This document shows, piece after piece, positions 42,840 to 54,275 of a DNA stretch of 64,000 nucleotides. The stretch comes from Shinisaurus crocodilurus (taxonomy: Eukaryota; Chordata; Lepidosauria; Squamata; Shinisauridae): the NCBI GenBank assembly GCA_021292165.1, contig CM037880.1:206920255-206984254 (forward strand), written 5' to 3'. The notes beneath the pieces were generated by a model. The model worked only from the letters and a program-made list of their open reading frames with translations. It was not told the DNA's origin and ran no database searches. Position 1 is the stretch's first letter, and each line of letters opens with the position of its first letter. Made by a program: the position numbers and the translations under genes.

Positions 42840-45800
42840 TAGAAATCCCTCCCTCTCTGCCCTCTTCTCTTTCTAAAACACAACTGCCCATAATATGTCC
42901 ATCTATGAAAATTTAATCAGTTAATGAATCAGTTATTCAGTTATAAAATCCTGGCAGTCAATGTGTTTTTGTTAAAAAGTCTTTAGTTGGGTGACTGCCT
43001 TAGTTGCCATGTCATTTCTGCGTCCAAAGATCAGATCTTTTTCAAGGATTCAAATGGAAGACAGCTTGGCTGTGTTCAGCATGGCATGAAGGTGGAGGCA
43101 GCAATCCCAATGGCATTTCCATGGCATCTTTCTGTGCAATTCTTTGCCACCTTTCAAAGTGGAGTCACTGTTCTTTTTGATATGTAATGCTTCACTAAGA
43201 GGTTGCTTTCCCTCTTGGAAATTAGGAAAGAGAAGGAAAAAAGAAACCCTTTCTTCCTTGGATAACAGCCACTGGCAATCAGTCAATGAGGAAAGATCCT
43301 CCAACTGGCCATTTTTTTACTGTTCGGGGAAGGGGGATGTCTTTCCCTCTGGCAGAATCCCTTCTTTACAAGGCTCCGACTCCCCCCTCCAAAAAAGAGA
43401 ATTCTGCCACCAATCAGGTTAAGCCTTCTGACACACCTTAGTCTGATCAACTGCTTGGGCAATTGTAAGCCCTTCTGCCAAGGACTCCTCCCTTCAGCAC
43501 AGCTCTAGGATATTTCCCCACCCCCAAAAAAGGTGCATTGGATTTACTTGCCCAAATTTTAGAAGACACAGAACTGAACAAACCTTGTGAAATATCCTAA
43601 GAACACAAGGGATAATGTAGTAGCTTATAACAGCCTGGCACGTGGGGAAGATTTCTGTGAGAAAAAACAAAACCTAAACTCTTAAAACAATGCAGTCAAA
43701 AACACATAAAGCAAGTTCATTTGGGGAAAAGAGAAAGTGAAGGACATAGAAGGCACCAAATCACATATATGCAATTCCAAATAATATTAGTGAATTCAGA
43801 ATAATGTATCTAGTAACATGTTACCTACTTGAGCAGAGTCTTGGGTTTCAGATTGCATTGCAGGGGAAAGGCTCTCAATTTAGGTTCATTTAGGTGGTTC
43901 CAAGAGATGAACTGGGGGTGAAGTCTTACCTATTCATCAGAATCTAGGTGCAGTAAAAGCCACCCCCTTAGTGGAGATGGATTGTTGTTTTGTCCAATGG
44001 TGCAATAAGCTTAATTTCTTATGTCAGTGGTCTAGCCAGCCAACAAGAACAGTATTTAGAGATTAGATCCACTTCCCTAATGACTCTGAATTTACATGCC
44101 CAAAGAGTTGGAAGTTCCAGCTAGATGAAGTATTGTGTAAAAAAGCTCAACTTCTGGATGTTTATTCCAAGAACAATCTCAGGATATATGCTTATTCAGG
44201 CTTCAGTGTAGGGTGTGATTGAAATCCCAGGCACTCTAGGTGGCACTGTTGAATTGCATCAGAAGGTAGGGGTTTGTCACACCATGTCACGTTTGACCAA
44301 ACTGTTCTCATACCCATCAATGTTCCTGGGATGAAATTTGCCTACACCTTACACACAGAGGACACTTAATGAACCAGAGATGAATTAAAGACACTAGAGT
44401 GTACGGGTTCTGCAAACATACAGTCAAAACAAAAGAGACATTACTTTAAGTCTATGTCTAGCAGCTACATCTCTCCCCCCCCCCATTTTTACTCTAGAGC
44501 AGGTGCAGGCTCCCTGATCTGGATCAAGATCCTAGTGTGTGGGACCTAAGAACTGGATTGCCTCCTTTGCCTCCTGTAGAGTAAATGTGAAAAAAAAAAA
44601 AGGTAACTGCAAGACACAGAATTAAAATAATGTCTGTTTTGATTCGCAGACAGACTATTGCAACTGAATTGACTACAACAAGTTACCATTCAAATGCATG
44701 TTGGGGTTTCTAACAGTGAATTATGGCCCTTACCAGCCTTAACCTTCTAATTATTCAGCTCCCTAGCTCCCTTGCCTGCCTGTCCACGTCTTCAGGAGGT
44801 GTGTGAGACGTTTCCCATTTAAACCAATGGTTTCCTCACAGAACGACAAATGTTTGTGAACAAGCTAGCACTAAACTTCTCCCATAGCAGTTACTAGTTG
44901 ATGCAATATAGCAAAATTAAAGCACATCTTATTGAAATCAATTCAAATTTAATTGGCTGTGACTAACAGCCTGATCCTATTCATATTTAATCAATAGCAA
45001 GTTCCACTGTGTTCACTTGGGCTTACTTGTTGGTATGTGGGCCTGGGACTGCAGACTTAATCCAATTCTTAATCAAACTGCTTTCAATGAAACTTCACTG
45101 TGACTTTTTGCTAGATTTACCAACATTTCATGACATAGCAAACTCAGCTAATGGCTGGGGATCATTGCTCATAAAAAGGGATTGCTGCTATTTAGCATAT
45201 AGAAAAGAAATGTCTTCGCAAAGCTTGACATGGACAAATATAAACAGCAACATTTGGCATCAACACTGAGTTCTATGATCAAACATGTTTCAGTATGAAC
45301 ATTACATCATCTCTGAAGCTCTGTACTTTTACAAAAGGATCTCTGTTACCAAGAAATTGTGGCATTTGTGGGTGAAAAGACAAGTCTTTGAAGAGCCCTG
45401 GGGCCTAAAACAAACGATATCTATTGCTAAAACGCATATTTGTATCCTTTTTGGGTTACTAACTTTACAATTTGAAATACGGACTTCAAAGAAACTTGGA
45501 GTGGGCAAATCAAACCTTTGAAGTTGTAGAGAGGTAATGACTCAGAATTACCATTTCAAAGGGGCTTTATCGTTGCAGATAAAATTGAACAATTCCTTCA
45601 AAACCAGATCATCCAGTCCTTAATCGAATAAGTGGAGAAAGCTCCATGGGATAAGCAGAATCAAGCATTATCATTTTATTGTTTTCCCCAAGGAAGGATT
45701 ATGTCATCAGAGTCAAGTATTATTTGAGTAATGTTTAGGTACCATGTAATTAAACAATATCTAATTGTCAGACAGAAGATAGGCTTATCTTTGAGGATGA

Positions 45801-46262
45801 TGAGCCCTCTTAAAAAAAAAGAAAAGAACCACATCTAGGGATAAACATCTTAACCTTAAACGCATGTAACCATTTGTAGGCTAAACATTAATACCCCTTT
45901 TTTCAATGACAAAAGCCGTATTCAGGCATTCTCTGAAACTCATGTGTGTTTAAACTGGAGAGGGGGTGGAGCATGCACACCAGCCCCGCCAACCCCCCCC
46001 CCACTGCCAGCTCCGCTTCTGATGGTGTTTTCAGTGCAAAGCTCTGAAGCAGAATTCTCAGCACATTTAGCTGAATGCACACAGAATGTTCCCAGTGATT
46101 GGGAACCCGGTGAAAGCTGGGAGACGGGGACAATTTGGGGGTGGGGCTAATGTGCACATCCCTACGATGTGTTCATTTTGAATGTCTAAAGGGGACGGAT
46201 GGAGCATGCTGAGGGCCTGTCCAAAAATAAAAAGGACCCCTCCCTTTTTCCCCTTCCTAAAT
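42840..46262. other. Unrecognised sequence, no gene seen
   Basis: This is 3.4 kb without a supported gene. The portion 44965-45060 carries words of the small palindromic repeat (CAGCCTGATCCTATTC, GGGCTTACTT). A C run lies at 44474-44484 and another at 45995-46003. Two open frames of 78-86 codons near 45009-45521 have no recognisable features. Confidence 0.4.
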
Positions 46263-46390
46263 CAACCTTCCCCAACCTGGTGCTCTCCAGATGTTTTGGA
46301 CTACAGCCCCAGGATTCCTGATCATTGGCCACACTGGCTGGGGCTGATGGGAGTTGAAGTCCAAAACATCTGGAGGACATACCCCCTGGT
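46263..46390. mobile_element. hAT-like MITE
   Basis: CAACCTTCCCCAACCTGGTG, AGATGTTTTGGACTACAGCC and the inverted GAAGTCCAAAACATCTGGAG form a palindromic element of the 28979 family. The right end has decayed (CATACCCCCTGG). Confidence 0.65.
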
Positions 46391-46488
46391 TTTCATCAGG
46401 ATCATGGCTGGCGAAGGATTTCAATTTGTAGGTACACCTAATGCATTTTGGATATAACACGCTCTCTGTAAAAGACAGGTTTTTAAAA

Positions 46489-46490
<2 letters not shown>

Positions 46491-46530
<40 letters not shown>

Positions 46531-46547
46531 AATAATAATAATAATAG
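46491..46547. repeat. (GAT)n(AAT)n compound microsatellite
   Basis: About 13 GAT units are followed by about five AAT units and then directly by the SINE fragment at 46548. Confidence 0.95.
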
Positions 46548-46628
46548 GTATATAGGAAGCTGTCTTATACCGGGTGAAGCAATTTGTCCATCTAGCCCAG
46601 TATGGTCACCTCTGATTGGCTCTTTCAC
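46548..46628 (-). mobile_element. 3' fragment of tRNA-Ala SINE
   Basis: On the plus strand TATATAGGAAGCTGTCTTAT, CCATCTAGCCCAGTATGG match the complement of the SINE 3' third. The preceding microsatellite sits where the SINE 3' end would be. Confidence 0.6.
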
Positions 46629-47349
46629 AGGACCTGCACAAGACTTTCATATCATCTGCTTTTGAGGTTAGCTTCCCTGTCTCTTTTTGGTCTGAGATTG
46701 GTTCTGCCCTCCTCCACTCCTACAAGACATATGGGCCCACTGCAGCAAAAGTCAGTCACACAAAAAAATTGTTTGAAATAAATGGGGCAACTTCATTCTA
46801 ACTACCTTAAGTTCCATTGATTTCAATCTAACTAGCTTTTCCTGGATTTGGACCTTCATGTTTAAACATAGACCAAAAAACAAAACAAAAACAAAAACAA
46901 AAAGCTCCAAATGCCACAATGTATTGTCTTATGGTTCTGCTTATTAGTTTAAAAATACCAATAAAGGAACCTATCAAAGAAAAATAATAATAATAAAGGA
47001 ATTGTATGAATTTTGTCAAGAAGCCAAATCATATCAGCACTCTGATAGTTTGCGCAAGTTTCAGAAATGGAATCTGCATATTAACAGAGTAGTGCTTAAG
47101 ATGGTAAGTGCCATAACTTTATTTTCTGCTTCCTGTATATATTTGTGATTGATAGCCCATTTGCAGATGAACTGTTAAATTTTTCTATTTTTAAAGACTC
47201 TTGTCGGCAAAGAAGCACATTTGGACAGCTAGCATGAACAGAGCTGGTTCTTTAAGCAAAGAGGAAAAGAAATTGCCAAGCAGCATCTTTTTAATTCATT
47301 CTACAGCCAGAAAATAAAATAAAGAAATTTACAAAAGACAGTGTGTAGT
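46629..47349. other. Unrecognised sequence
   Basis: CAAAACAAAAACAAAAAC-type repeats lie at 46878-46902. No gene is seen. Confidence 0.35.
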
Positions 47350-48112
47350 AATAGGTGATCACTCGTGACCGAGTAAGATTGTCTTCCAGCATAAAATTAC
47401 AAAAAGAAAATTATAAAAGGAGGAAATTCTAAAAAATTGTGTAGACTCTAGCGATGGGTCCGTAAGCGACTGTGGAGGCCAATTTTAGATCCACACAGCT
47501 TCCCACAGTGAGGACACAGGTTACCAGATGGAAGATGGTGCTGTAAAGGATTCATTTGATGTGCTTTTCGCTTAGCACATTTTCCCCTTTCGCCTTGCAC
47601 TCGGGCTTCTTCAAAGTCCATAGAACCTTTGTGAAAGGCCAACCTCCATTTAGATCGTTCATGGGCCAGAGCTTCCCAGTTTTCGATGTTTATATTGAAT
47701 TTTTTTAGATTTGTCTTAAGAACATCTTTAAACCTTTTATACTGACCACTGATATTCCACTTTCCATCCTTGAGTTAGGAATAAAGTAACTGCTTTGGGA
47801 GATGGCAGTCAGGCATTCGAACAACATGACCAGTCCATTGAAGTTGGCGTTGAAGGATCATTTTTTCAACGCTAGTAGTCTTTGCTTCTTCCAGTACACT
47901 GACATTTGTTCGCCTATCTTCCCAAGTAGTTTGCAGGATTTTCCGGAGGCAACGTTGATGAAACCTTTCAAGGAGGTGGAAGTGACGTTTATAGATAGTC
48001 CATGTTTCGCAGGCATACAATAAAGTTGGTAATACAATGGCTTCATAAACCAGTGTTTTGGTTTTCTTACAGATATCCCGATCCTCGAACACTCTATATT
48101 TCGTTCGAGAAA
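47350..48112 (-). mobile_element. LINE 3' fragment (same family as 15450)
   Basis: The minus strand encodes KTLVYEAIVLPTLLYACETW, then TGHVVRMPD, and at 47448-47642 the C-terminal finger CPHCGKLCGSKIGLHSRLRT. The 3' end begins ATCACTCGTGACCGAGTAAG (complement) and lacks a (GAT)n tail. Frame changes separate the segments near 47700-47775. The left side in element sense stops at GAAAATGC (48112), at the junction with the inverted-repeat element at 48116. Confidence 0.85.
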
Positions 48113-48115
48113 ATG

Positions 48116-48361
48116 CACCATGGTGGCACAGCGCTAGCACTAATCATGTTATGCTAGCAGAAATCAACACTAGTGCAATGTTATTAGCATTTGCTAGTGC
48201 AAAGGGGAAAAGCAGTGATTTGCTGCCAAAATTTGCCACGGCCGAATTTCAGCAGAAGATTGCCACTTTTTAAATTTGCACTAGCAAAGACTAATTATGT
48301 TGCACTAGCATTGGTTTATACTAGTGCAATGTCATTAGTGCTAGTGCTGTGCCACCACTGC
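48116..48361. mobile_element. Inverted-repeat element with CTAG-rich arms
   Basis: The left arm TGGTGGCACAGCGCTAGCAC and the right arm GTGCTAGTGCTGTGCCACCA are inverted, and the match continues irregularly with ACTAGTGC/GCACTAGT words for about 60 bp. The centre carries TTTGCTGCCAAAATTTGCC and TTTCAGCAG, words also found at 33560 and 33710. No convincing TSD was found. Confidence 0.65.
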
Positions 48362-48408
48362 ATACTGCCCTTGGTTACACTGTTTTTTGTGGATTTCTTT
48401 AGTGGATA

Positions 48409-48657
48409 CTAGTGTAGCGTAGTGGTGAGAGTGCTGGACTGGGACTCGGGAGATCCAGGTTCTAGTCCCCGCTCGGCATGAAACTCACCGGGTGACTTTG
48501 GGCCAGTCACTGCCTCTCAGCCTAAGCTACCTCACAGGGTTGTTGTGAGGATAAAATGGAGAGGAGGAGGAGGATTATGTAAGCCGCCTTGGGTTCCTTG
48601 CAGGAAAAAAGGTGGGGTATAAATATAATAAATATAATAAATAAATAAATAAATAAA
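48409..48657 (+). mobile_element. Sauria-type SINE, near full length
   Basis: The head has TAGTGTAGCGTAGTGGTGAG and GGTTCTAGTCCCCGC. The body has GGGTGACTTTGGGCCAGTCA and CTCACAGGGTTGTTGTGAGG. The tail is GGGGTATAAATATAATAAAT followed by AAAT repeats. It is the most complete plus-strand copy in the window. Confidence 0.9.
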
Positions 48658-48732
48658 GTATATAATTATTCATTTGAAAAGGGGCAACCCAAATATCTTT
48701 TTTCTGGTCTACACCATAGTTTGAGAAATGAT

Positions 48733-48733
48733 T

Positions 48734-48770
<37 letters not shown>

Positions 48771-48771
48771 T
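48733..48771. repeat. (TC)n(TATC)n compound microsatellite
   Basis: About ten TC units are followed by four TATC/CTAT units. Confidence 0.9.
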
Positions 48772-49557
48772 TGTAAATGTAGTCTTTATTATTTCCCAGT
48801 TTGATCATAACAACAACATTGAAAAGCACAACAATATGAAGAAGATAAGAGCATAAACTGATATAAAAAATACCATAAACAACATTCCCCACAATGTGTA
48901 AGCATATTACTTTTTGATGCACAGTTGAAAGAAATGTCAGCACCTTCTAATAATCAGTTTTGCATATAGTAATTAGTTATTGGATTAGTTCCTTCCAAAT
49001 GGATTTCTGATAACCTGGAGGATTAAATTCTGGCCATTGCTTATTTTTTTTTTTAAGGGTTTAATGTATACCAGATCTCAACAATGAGATCATTTGCAGA
49101 AGATCCCCTCATTCACCTACTATGACAGGTGAGGTGTTCTGAAAACACTCGTTTCCATATCTTGAAACCCGTTCCGGGTTGCCAACCCTGAGCAGGATTT
49201 CCAGAGGAGGCTATCTCCAGTCTAGCCACCACTGACCAGAAACTCAGCCCTTGTAATGTGTCTTGCAATGTATCTGGAATAACAATTCATGAAAACACAT
49301 CTGAGAGAATTCCAACAATATCCAACCAAAGTAATGAGCACCACAGAACAAGACTACCACATTATGATAGGATAAATCAATATAGATTGTAAGCTCTTTG
49401 GGGCATAGCATGTATTGCTTATGTTACTCCATCAAGCATCATGTACTCCAACGGATTCTGCTAAATCTGTTCCATCTGTGTTGTGTGGGTTGTCAGGTGT
49501 CTTTTGTTCCATCGTCCTTTCATTGATGGAACTGGAGGGGTTTTTTTTTGTTTTTTT
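48772..49557. other. Unrecognised sequence
   Basis: T runs lie near 49046-49056 and 49540-49558. No gene is seen. Confidence 0.35.
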
Positions 49558-49559
49558 TA

Positions 49560-49778
49560 GGGATGTGATTTTGTTCCTCTTTGCAAATGCACATTTTGGT
49601 AAGACGTGCTTGCACATTTCTGCAAATCTCCCCCCAAAAGTTTTTTTTTAAAAAAAATGGTCCACAAGTCTGCGGAATTCGTATGACTCGGAAAAAGCTG
49701 GTGTGCTGCGGAATCCGCAGGTCGGATTCATAGAAATCTGAACTCATTTGTCTCCATTAAGGATTCCTCTGACATCCC
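49560..49778. mobile_element. TA-flanked AT-rich MITE (GGGATG ends)
   Basis: TA at 49558-49559 precedes GGGATGTGATTTTGTTCC, and GGATTCCTCTGACATCCC is followed by TA at 49779-49780. The ends are inverted over about eight bases, and the inner half has GCGGAATTCGTATGACTCGG and TGCGGAATCCGCAGG. It shares end sequence and TA flanks with the GC-rich foldback family. Confidence 0.6.
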
Positions 49779-49780
49779 TA

Positions 49781-50297
49781 ATACATGACACTATTTAAAT
49801 AGTGAAAGGGAAAGTCATAGCTCCTGGGCTGAGCATCTGTCTTGCAGAAGTAAAGGATCTCAAGCAGCAGGAATAGTGAATAATGAAACATTACCCAAGT
49901 TCTTATTTATTTACTTCCAGCCTTCTTTCCATCATGGACTCAAGGCGGTGTATATGAAGTTCCCCGGTGGTCTGCCATCAAAACACTGACCAGCTCAAGG
50001 CTTGCTTAGCTTCTGCAAAGTGGCTGCATTTTCCCCCTACACAGCATCCTGCCACCCCCCACCCCCCAGATTTCCTGTTGATTGTACTGTTGGTACTAGT
50101 GATATAGATTGCTCTTTGCAGAGAGGCTTTAGAGGTAAAAACGAGAGCTGTGCACAAATAGCCCCTTGAAATTCTCCACCCTGTTTGTGGGTAGAGAAAT
50201 TGGGGTGGGGGGACAATTTCACCCAATTTCTCCAGGGAGAGAAGAAATTCTCAACAGTTTCTCACAGGGAGGGCTCACCATTGGCAGGGGTTGTAGC
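49781..50297. other. Unrecognised sequence
   Basis: A short SINE or LINE tail-like stretch (TATTTATTTACTTCCAGCC) lies near 49903. No gene is seen. Confidence 0.3.
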
Positions 50298-50299
50298 TA

Positions 50300-50734
50300 G
50301 GGATGTGTGCGGAGCTCGATCGGGGTGGTGGTGGAAGTGGGGCGAACTCGCCCCACTCGACCCCCCCCCAAGCTCTGTGCGACTTACCTTTCCCTGGCTT
50401 GGCACATCTCCTTGCGTGAAGCGCCAGGGAAAGGAACTTCCAGGACCCCAGTGCTTCACTTCCGGGTCCCCAGCGCTGCGTTTTTTTATGTAAAAAACAG
50501 CATAAACTACCTTAAGGCTGCCATGATTTGCTCTTCGCAGCAGTTTTAAGGTAGTTTACCTTGGTGTTTACGTAAAAAAACGCAGCACTGGGGACCCGGA
50601 AGTGATGCGCTGGGGACCCGGAAGTCTGCCGGGCACCTTGCTGGGTGCCTCAGCTGGCGCTGTGAGCCGGATCACGCAGCAGGGGTGCTCAATGAGCACC
50701 CCGCGAGTTGAGGTAAGGGGAATTCGCCCATCCC
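50300..50734. mobile_element. GC-rich foldback element, core type A
   Basis: The 435-bp element is flanked by TA on both sides, or by AGCT if the ends are one base longer. It starts GGGATGTGTGCGGAGCTCG and ends TTCGCCCATCCC. The palindrome 50462-50599 has arms CCGGGTCCCCAGCGCTGCG / CGCAGCACTGGGGACCCGG, then T-rich/A-rich stems with ATGTAAA/TTTACGT, and a loop near GATTTGCTCTTCGC. The right part contains CACCTTGCTGGGTGCCTCAG. Confidence 0.8.
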
Positions 50735-51071
50735 TAGCTAGCACAACTTCTTTCTTTTTTTCATACAGGTTTTTTGTGTTTTAGTGCTGCCCCTGCAAGT
50801 GGCAATGGCTTCAACTGTCTTGTCAGCTCTGCCCCCATTTTGCGTCCACCACAATGAGGGGGGCAGAGTTGCATCTAGCTCCAGGGAAGAGGTGGACCTA
50901 GTGCAGCGCCTAAATCTGTCCTCCAATTTCTGGAAAGTTTTCTTTCCCCATGAAAGAGGCTTCCATTGTTCTGCCTCATTGTCAGGGTGCTTTATAATTT
51001 ACTTTTATGATGGCTGAGGTTGCTATGTGCATGTTTTCTTTCTGTTACATTTCTCTCCATAGCTCTGCATA

Positions 51072-51464
51072 GGGGTGGGAGAACTGCCCACACCCCTGCC
51101 ACGCGATCCGCCGAGCTCCTCACTGAGTGCCAGATGAGGCACTTGGCGACACGCTCAGTGGACTTCCGGTTCCCCGGCGCTGCGTCTTTTACGTAAATAC
51201 CATGGAAAAACCTTAAAATGGCTGCGATTTGCTATTTGCGGCCAGTTTTAAGGTAGTTTCCCATGGTATTTACGTAAAAGACGCAGCACCGGAGACCCGG
51301 AAGTACCTTTCCCTGGGCCCTCTCGCGTGGCTTGTGCTGAGCCAGGGAAAGGTAAGTCATGTGGAGCTGCTAGGCGCCTTGCTGGGCATCTCAGCTGGCA
51401 TTGGGGGGGTTGAGTGGGTGTGTTCGCCCACTCCACCACCCCCCTCGCGATCCGACACCTTCCC
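51072..51464. mobile_element. GC-rich foldback element, core type A
   Basis: The 393-bp element is flanked by TA at 51070-51071 and 51465-51466. It starts GGGGTGGGAGAACTGCCC and ends GACACCTTCCC. The palindrome 51162-51304 has arms GCGTCTTTTACGTAAATACC / GGTATTTACGTAAAAGACGC inside ACTTCCGG / CCGGAAGT. It lies only 335 bp from the copy at 50300 and is in the same core class. Confidence 0.85.
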
Positions 51465-51843
51465 TAGTGCCTGAGTATGGCCTGCTGCTCCTGATCTGTC
51501 AAAAGAACCTATGAGCCGATAGCTCCCAGTGCATGTCTTCCCTTGGCTTAATGAGTGAGGAGCAACAGAGGCTACAGGTGCCGAAGAGCTGATTGTACAT
51601 TAAAAACTAGCAACTTTGCACACTCTTGGTTAATTTCAAATAAGGGATGCACAAGAAACCGACACCCAACCCATGAGAATTTCCCCCGAAATTTTCTTCA
51701 ACATTGGATTTCTTTTCAAAAGCAATTTATTTTCTATCCAATTGAATGAGAACCATTGAAAACAATGTGGGAGAATTTTTTGGCACAACACTAGTTATGA
51801 ATGTACCCTTTATTGATCATGAGGATGACTTGAAAACAATGCA

Positions 51844-53028
51844 GTGATTACTAGAAGCCAGCATGGATTTGTCAAGAACAAATCCTGTCAGACTAATCTG
51901 ATCTCATTTTTTGATCGGGTAACCTCCCTTGTGGACTGTGGGAATGCTGTGGACATTATATACCTGGACTTCAGCAAAGCTTTCGACAAAGTGCCTCATG
52001 ATATCCTGATTAGTAAGCTAGCTAAGAGTGGGCTAGATGGAACAACTATCAGGTGGATCCACAATTGGCTAAAGAATCGGACTCAAAGAGTGCTTATCAA
52101 TGGTTCCTTCTCAAACTGGGGAGAGGTAACGAGCGGGGTACCACAGGGCTCGGTCCTGGGCCCGGTGCTCTTCAACATTTTTATTAATGACTTGGATGAG
52201 GAGGTACAGGGAATGCTTATCAAATTTGCAGATGACACAAAGTTGGGTGGAACAGCTAATACTCTGGAAGACAGAAACAAAATTCAAAGTGACCTCGATA
52301 GGCTGGAGCGCTGGGCCGAAAACAACAGAATGAAATTTAATAGGGATAAATGCCAAGTGCTGCACCTAGGGAGAGGAAACCAAATGCAGAGTTACAGAAT
52401 GGGGGACACTTGGCTCAACAATACTACAAGTGAGAAGGATCTTGGAATTGTGGTAGATCACAAACTGAATATGAGCCAGCAATGCGATGTGGCTGCAAAG
52501 AAGGCAAATGCTATTTTGGGCTGTATTAATAGAAGTATAGCTTCCAAATCGCGGGAAGTGCTAATTCCCCTTTACTCGGCACTGGTTAGGCCTCATCTTG
52601 AGTACTGCGTCCAGTTCTGGGCACCTCACTTTAAGAAGGACATAGACAAACTGGAGAGGGTTCAGAGGAGGGCAACAAGGATGATAAAGGGACTGGAAAC
52701 AAGGCCCTATGAGGAGAGACTGAAAGAACTGGGCATGTTTAGCCTTCAGAAGAGGAGACTGAGGGGAGATATGATCGCACTCTTCCAGTATTTGAAGGGA
52801 TGTCACACAGAGGAGGGCAAAGATCTCTTCTCGTTCATCCCAGTTTGCAGGACACGGAATAATGGGCTCAAGTTACAGGAACCTAGATTCCACCTAAACA
52901 TCAGGAAAAATTTCCTGACTGTCAGAGCAATAAGACAATGGAATCAACTACCTAGGGAGGTGGTGGGCTCTCCCAGTCTGGAGGCATTCAAGGTGCAGCT
53001 GGACAGACATCTGTCAGAGATGCTTTGA
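51844..53028 (+). CDS. CR1 reverse transcriptase, C-terminal 394 codons, open
   Basis: The open frame has RT blocks in order: SQHGFVKNKSCQTNL, then DIIYLDFSKAFDKVPHD with a catalytic Asp, GVPQGSVLGPVLFNIFINDL, and the catalytic FADD in LIKFADDTKLGG near residues 125-140. The post-RT part includes CQVLHLGRGNQM, LVRPHLEYCVQFW and the CR1-typical RAIRQWNQLPREVV near the C terminus. No stop or frameshift occurs over 1.18 kb, which suggests a recent insertion. The ATG is internal, so it is not a true start. As a partial ORF without endonuclease it cannot move by itself. Confidence 0.85.
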   Translation: MITRSQHGFVKNKSCQTNLISFFDRVTSLVDCGNAVDIIYLDFSKAFDKVPHDILISKLAKSGLDGTTIRWIHNWLKNRTQRVLINGSFSNWGEVTSGVPQGSVLGPVLFNIFINDLDEEVQGMLIKFADDTKLGGTANTLEDRNKIQSDLDRLERWAENNRMKFNRDKCQVLHLGRGNQMQSYRMGDTWLNNTTSEKDLGIVVDHKLNMSQQCDVAAKKANAILGCINRSIASKSREVLIPLYSALVRPHLEYCVQFWAPHFKKDIDKLERVQRRATRMIKGLETRPYEERLKELGMFSLQKRRLRGDMIALFQYLKGCHTEEGKDLFSFIPVCRTRNNGLKLQEPRFHLNIRKNFLTVRAIRQWNQLPREVVGSPSLEAFKVQLDRHLSEML

Positions 53029-53117
53029 CCTGGATTCCTGCATTGAGCAGGGGGTTGGACTCGATGGCCTTGTAGGCCCCTTCCAACTCTACTTTTCTAT
53101 GATTCTATGATTCTACT
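51844..53117 (+). mobile_element. CR1 LINE, 5'-truncated, with intact 3' end
   Basis: The element runs from within the RT region to a 3' end with CTTCCAACTC followed by (ATTCTATG)-type repeats at 53092-53117, the CR1 signature. The 3' UTR has CTGCATTGAGCAGGGGGTTG, the same block that forms the tail of the 5S SINEs. It is the best preserved CR1 of the window. The 5' part (ORF1, endonuclease, N-terminal RT) is missing. Confidence 0.92.
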
Positions 53118-53786
53118 TCCATTTGCCAGCTTGACAAAGTTAGCTACCATTTAAAAGAAAAGACCTAAGCCCTATTTTAAGTCAACAAAGGTAGTTTGGC
53201 TTGGAATATTTAATCCTGCCTGCTTCCTCTGGAAGAATGCAGCTAGAAATCTGTTCCTCTGGAATTCCCAAACATACATGTTCATTGATACTCTTGCTAA
53301 GCAGGCTGAGTTCTATATGTGGTAATTCCTGACCAAAATTACCAAAGAAGTGATAATTCAATTTTCTACCTTTTTTTCTGCATTAGGATGGGAAAGGGGG
53401 AAATCTATCAGCAGAAATCTCCCTGATTGGCTGTTCCCAAGTCTGCCTCTTATGTAGCTCTACGTGGCCAGAGTTCCGGAAAATGAAAATGGTTGCTGCT
53501 GCTGTTTTCAGTAAGATTGTTTTTCAACTGATGTTATCATTATTGTTAATTATGCTGTGAGCTGTGCTGGGAGCCCCATATGGGGCTGAAAAGTAGCACA
53601 TGAAAATAAATAAATAAATACATACATAGTGGGGTGCCAAAGCTGAGAAGGTCCTGTCCCTGGTTGCCACACCACTTCAGGAGGCAGGGGAACTTGAAGA
53701 AGGACCTCTGAGTAAGTTGACTACTGTCATCTAGGCATGGGTGGAACTGTGTAAATCTGGTCCTTGTCACTTTTGCATGTGTTCAC
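53118..53786. other. Unrecognised sequence
   Basis: Positions 53545-53632 carry GGGAGCCCCATATGGGGCTG and (AAAT)n, perhaps a LINE 3' tail. No gene is seen. Confidence 0.3.
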
Positions 53787-54275
53787 TCATAGAATCATAG
53801 AATCATAGAATCATAGAAAAGTAGAGTTGGAAGGGGCCTACCACCAGGCCATCGAGTCCAACCCCCTGCTCAATGCAGGAATCCAGGTCAAAGCATCCCT
53901 GACAGATGTCTGTCCAGCTGCACCTTGAATGCCTCCAGAGTGGGAGAGCCCACCACCTCCCTAGGTAGTTGGTTCCATTGTCTTATTGCTCTGACAGTCA
54001 GGAAATTTTTCCTGATGTTTAGGTGGAATCTGGCTTCCTGTAACTTGAGCCCATTATTCCGTGTCCTGCAAACTGGGATGATCGAGAAGAGATCCTGGCC
54101 CTCCTCTGTGTGACAACCCTTTAAGTACTGGAAGAGTGCGATCATATCTCCCCTCAGTCTCCTCTTCTGAAGGCTAAACATGCCCAGTTCTTTCAGTCTC
54201 TCCTCATAGGGCCTTGTTTCCAGTACCTTTATCATCCTTGTTGCCCTCCTCTGTACCCTCTCCAGTTTGTCTACT
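53787..54275 (-). mobile_element. CR1 LINE 3' fragment
   Basis: The 3' end at 53787 shows four TCATAGAA units. On the minus strand 53888-54235 encodes YEERLKELGMFSLQKRRLRG and AIRQWNQLPREVVGSPTLEA without a break, matching the CR1 at 51844. It is 5'-truncated near TTTGTCTAC. Confidence 0.9.

Noticed and set aside
45009..45521. Two successive open frames of 86 and 78 codons as exons
   Set aside because: No recognisable family and no convincing splice context; the first overlaps words of the small palindromic repeat.
46491..46547. CRISPR array or tandem gene repeat
   Set aside because: It is a compound trinucleotide microsatellite without spacers; the genome is a vertebrate one.
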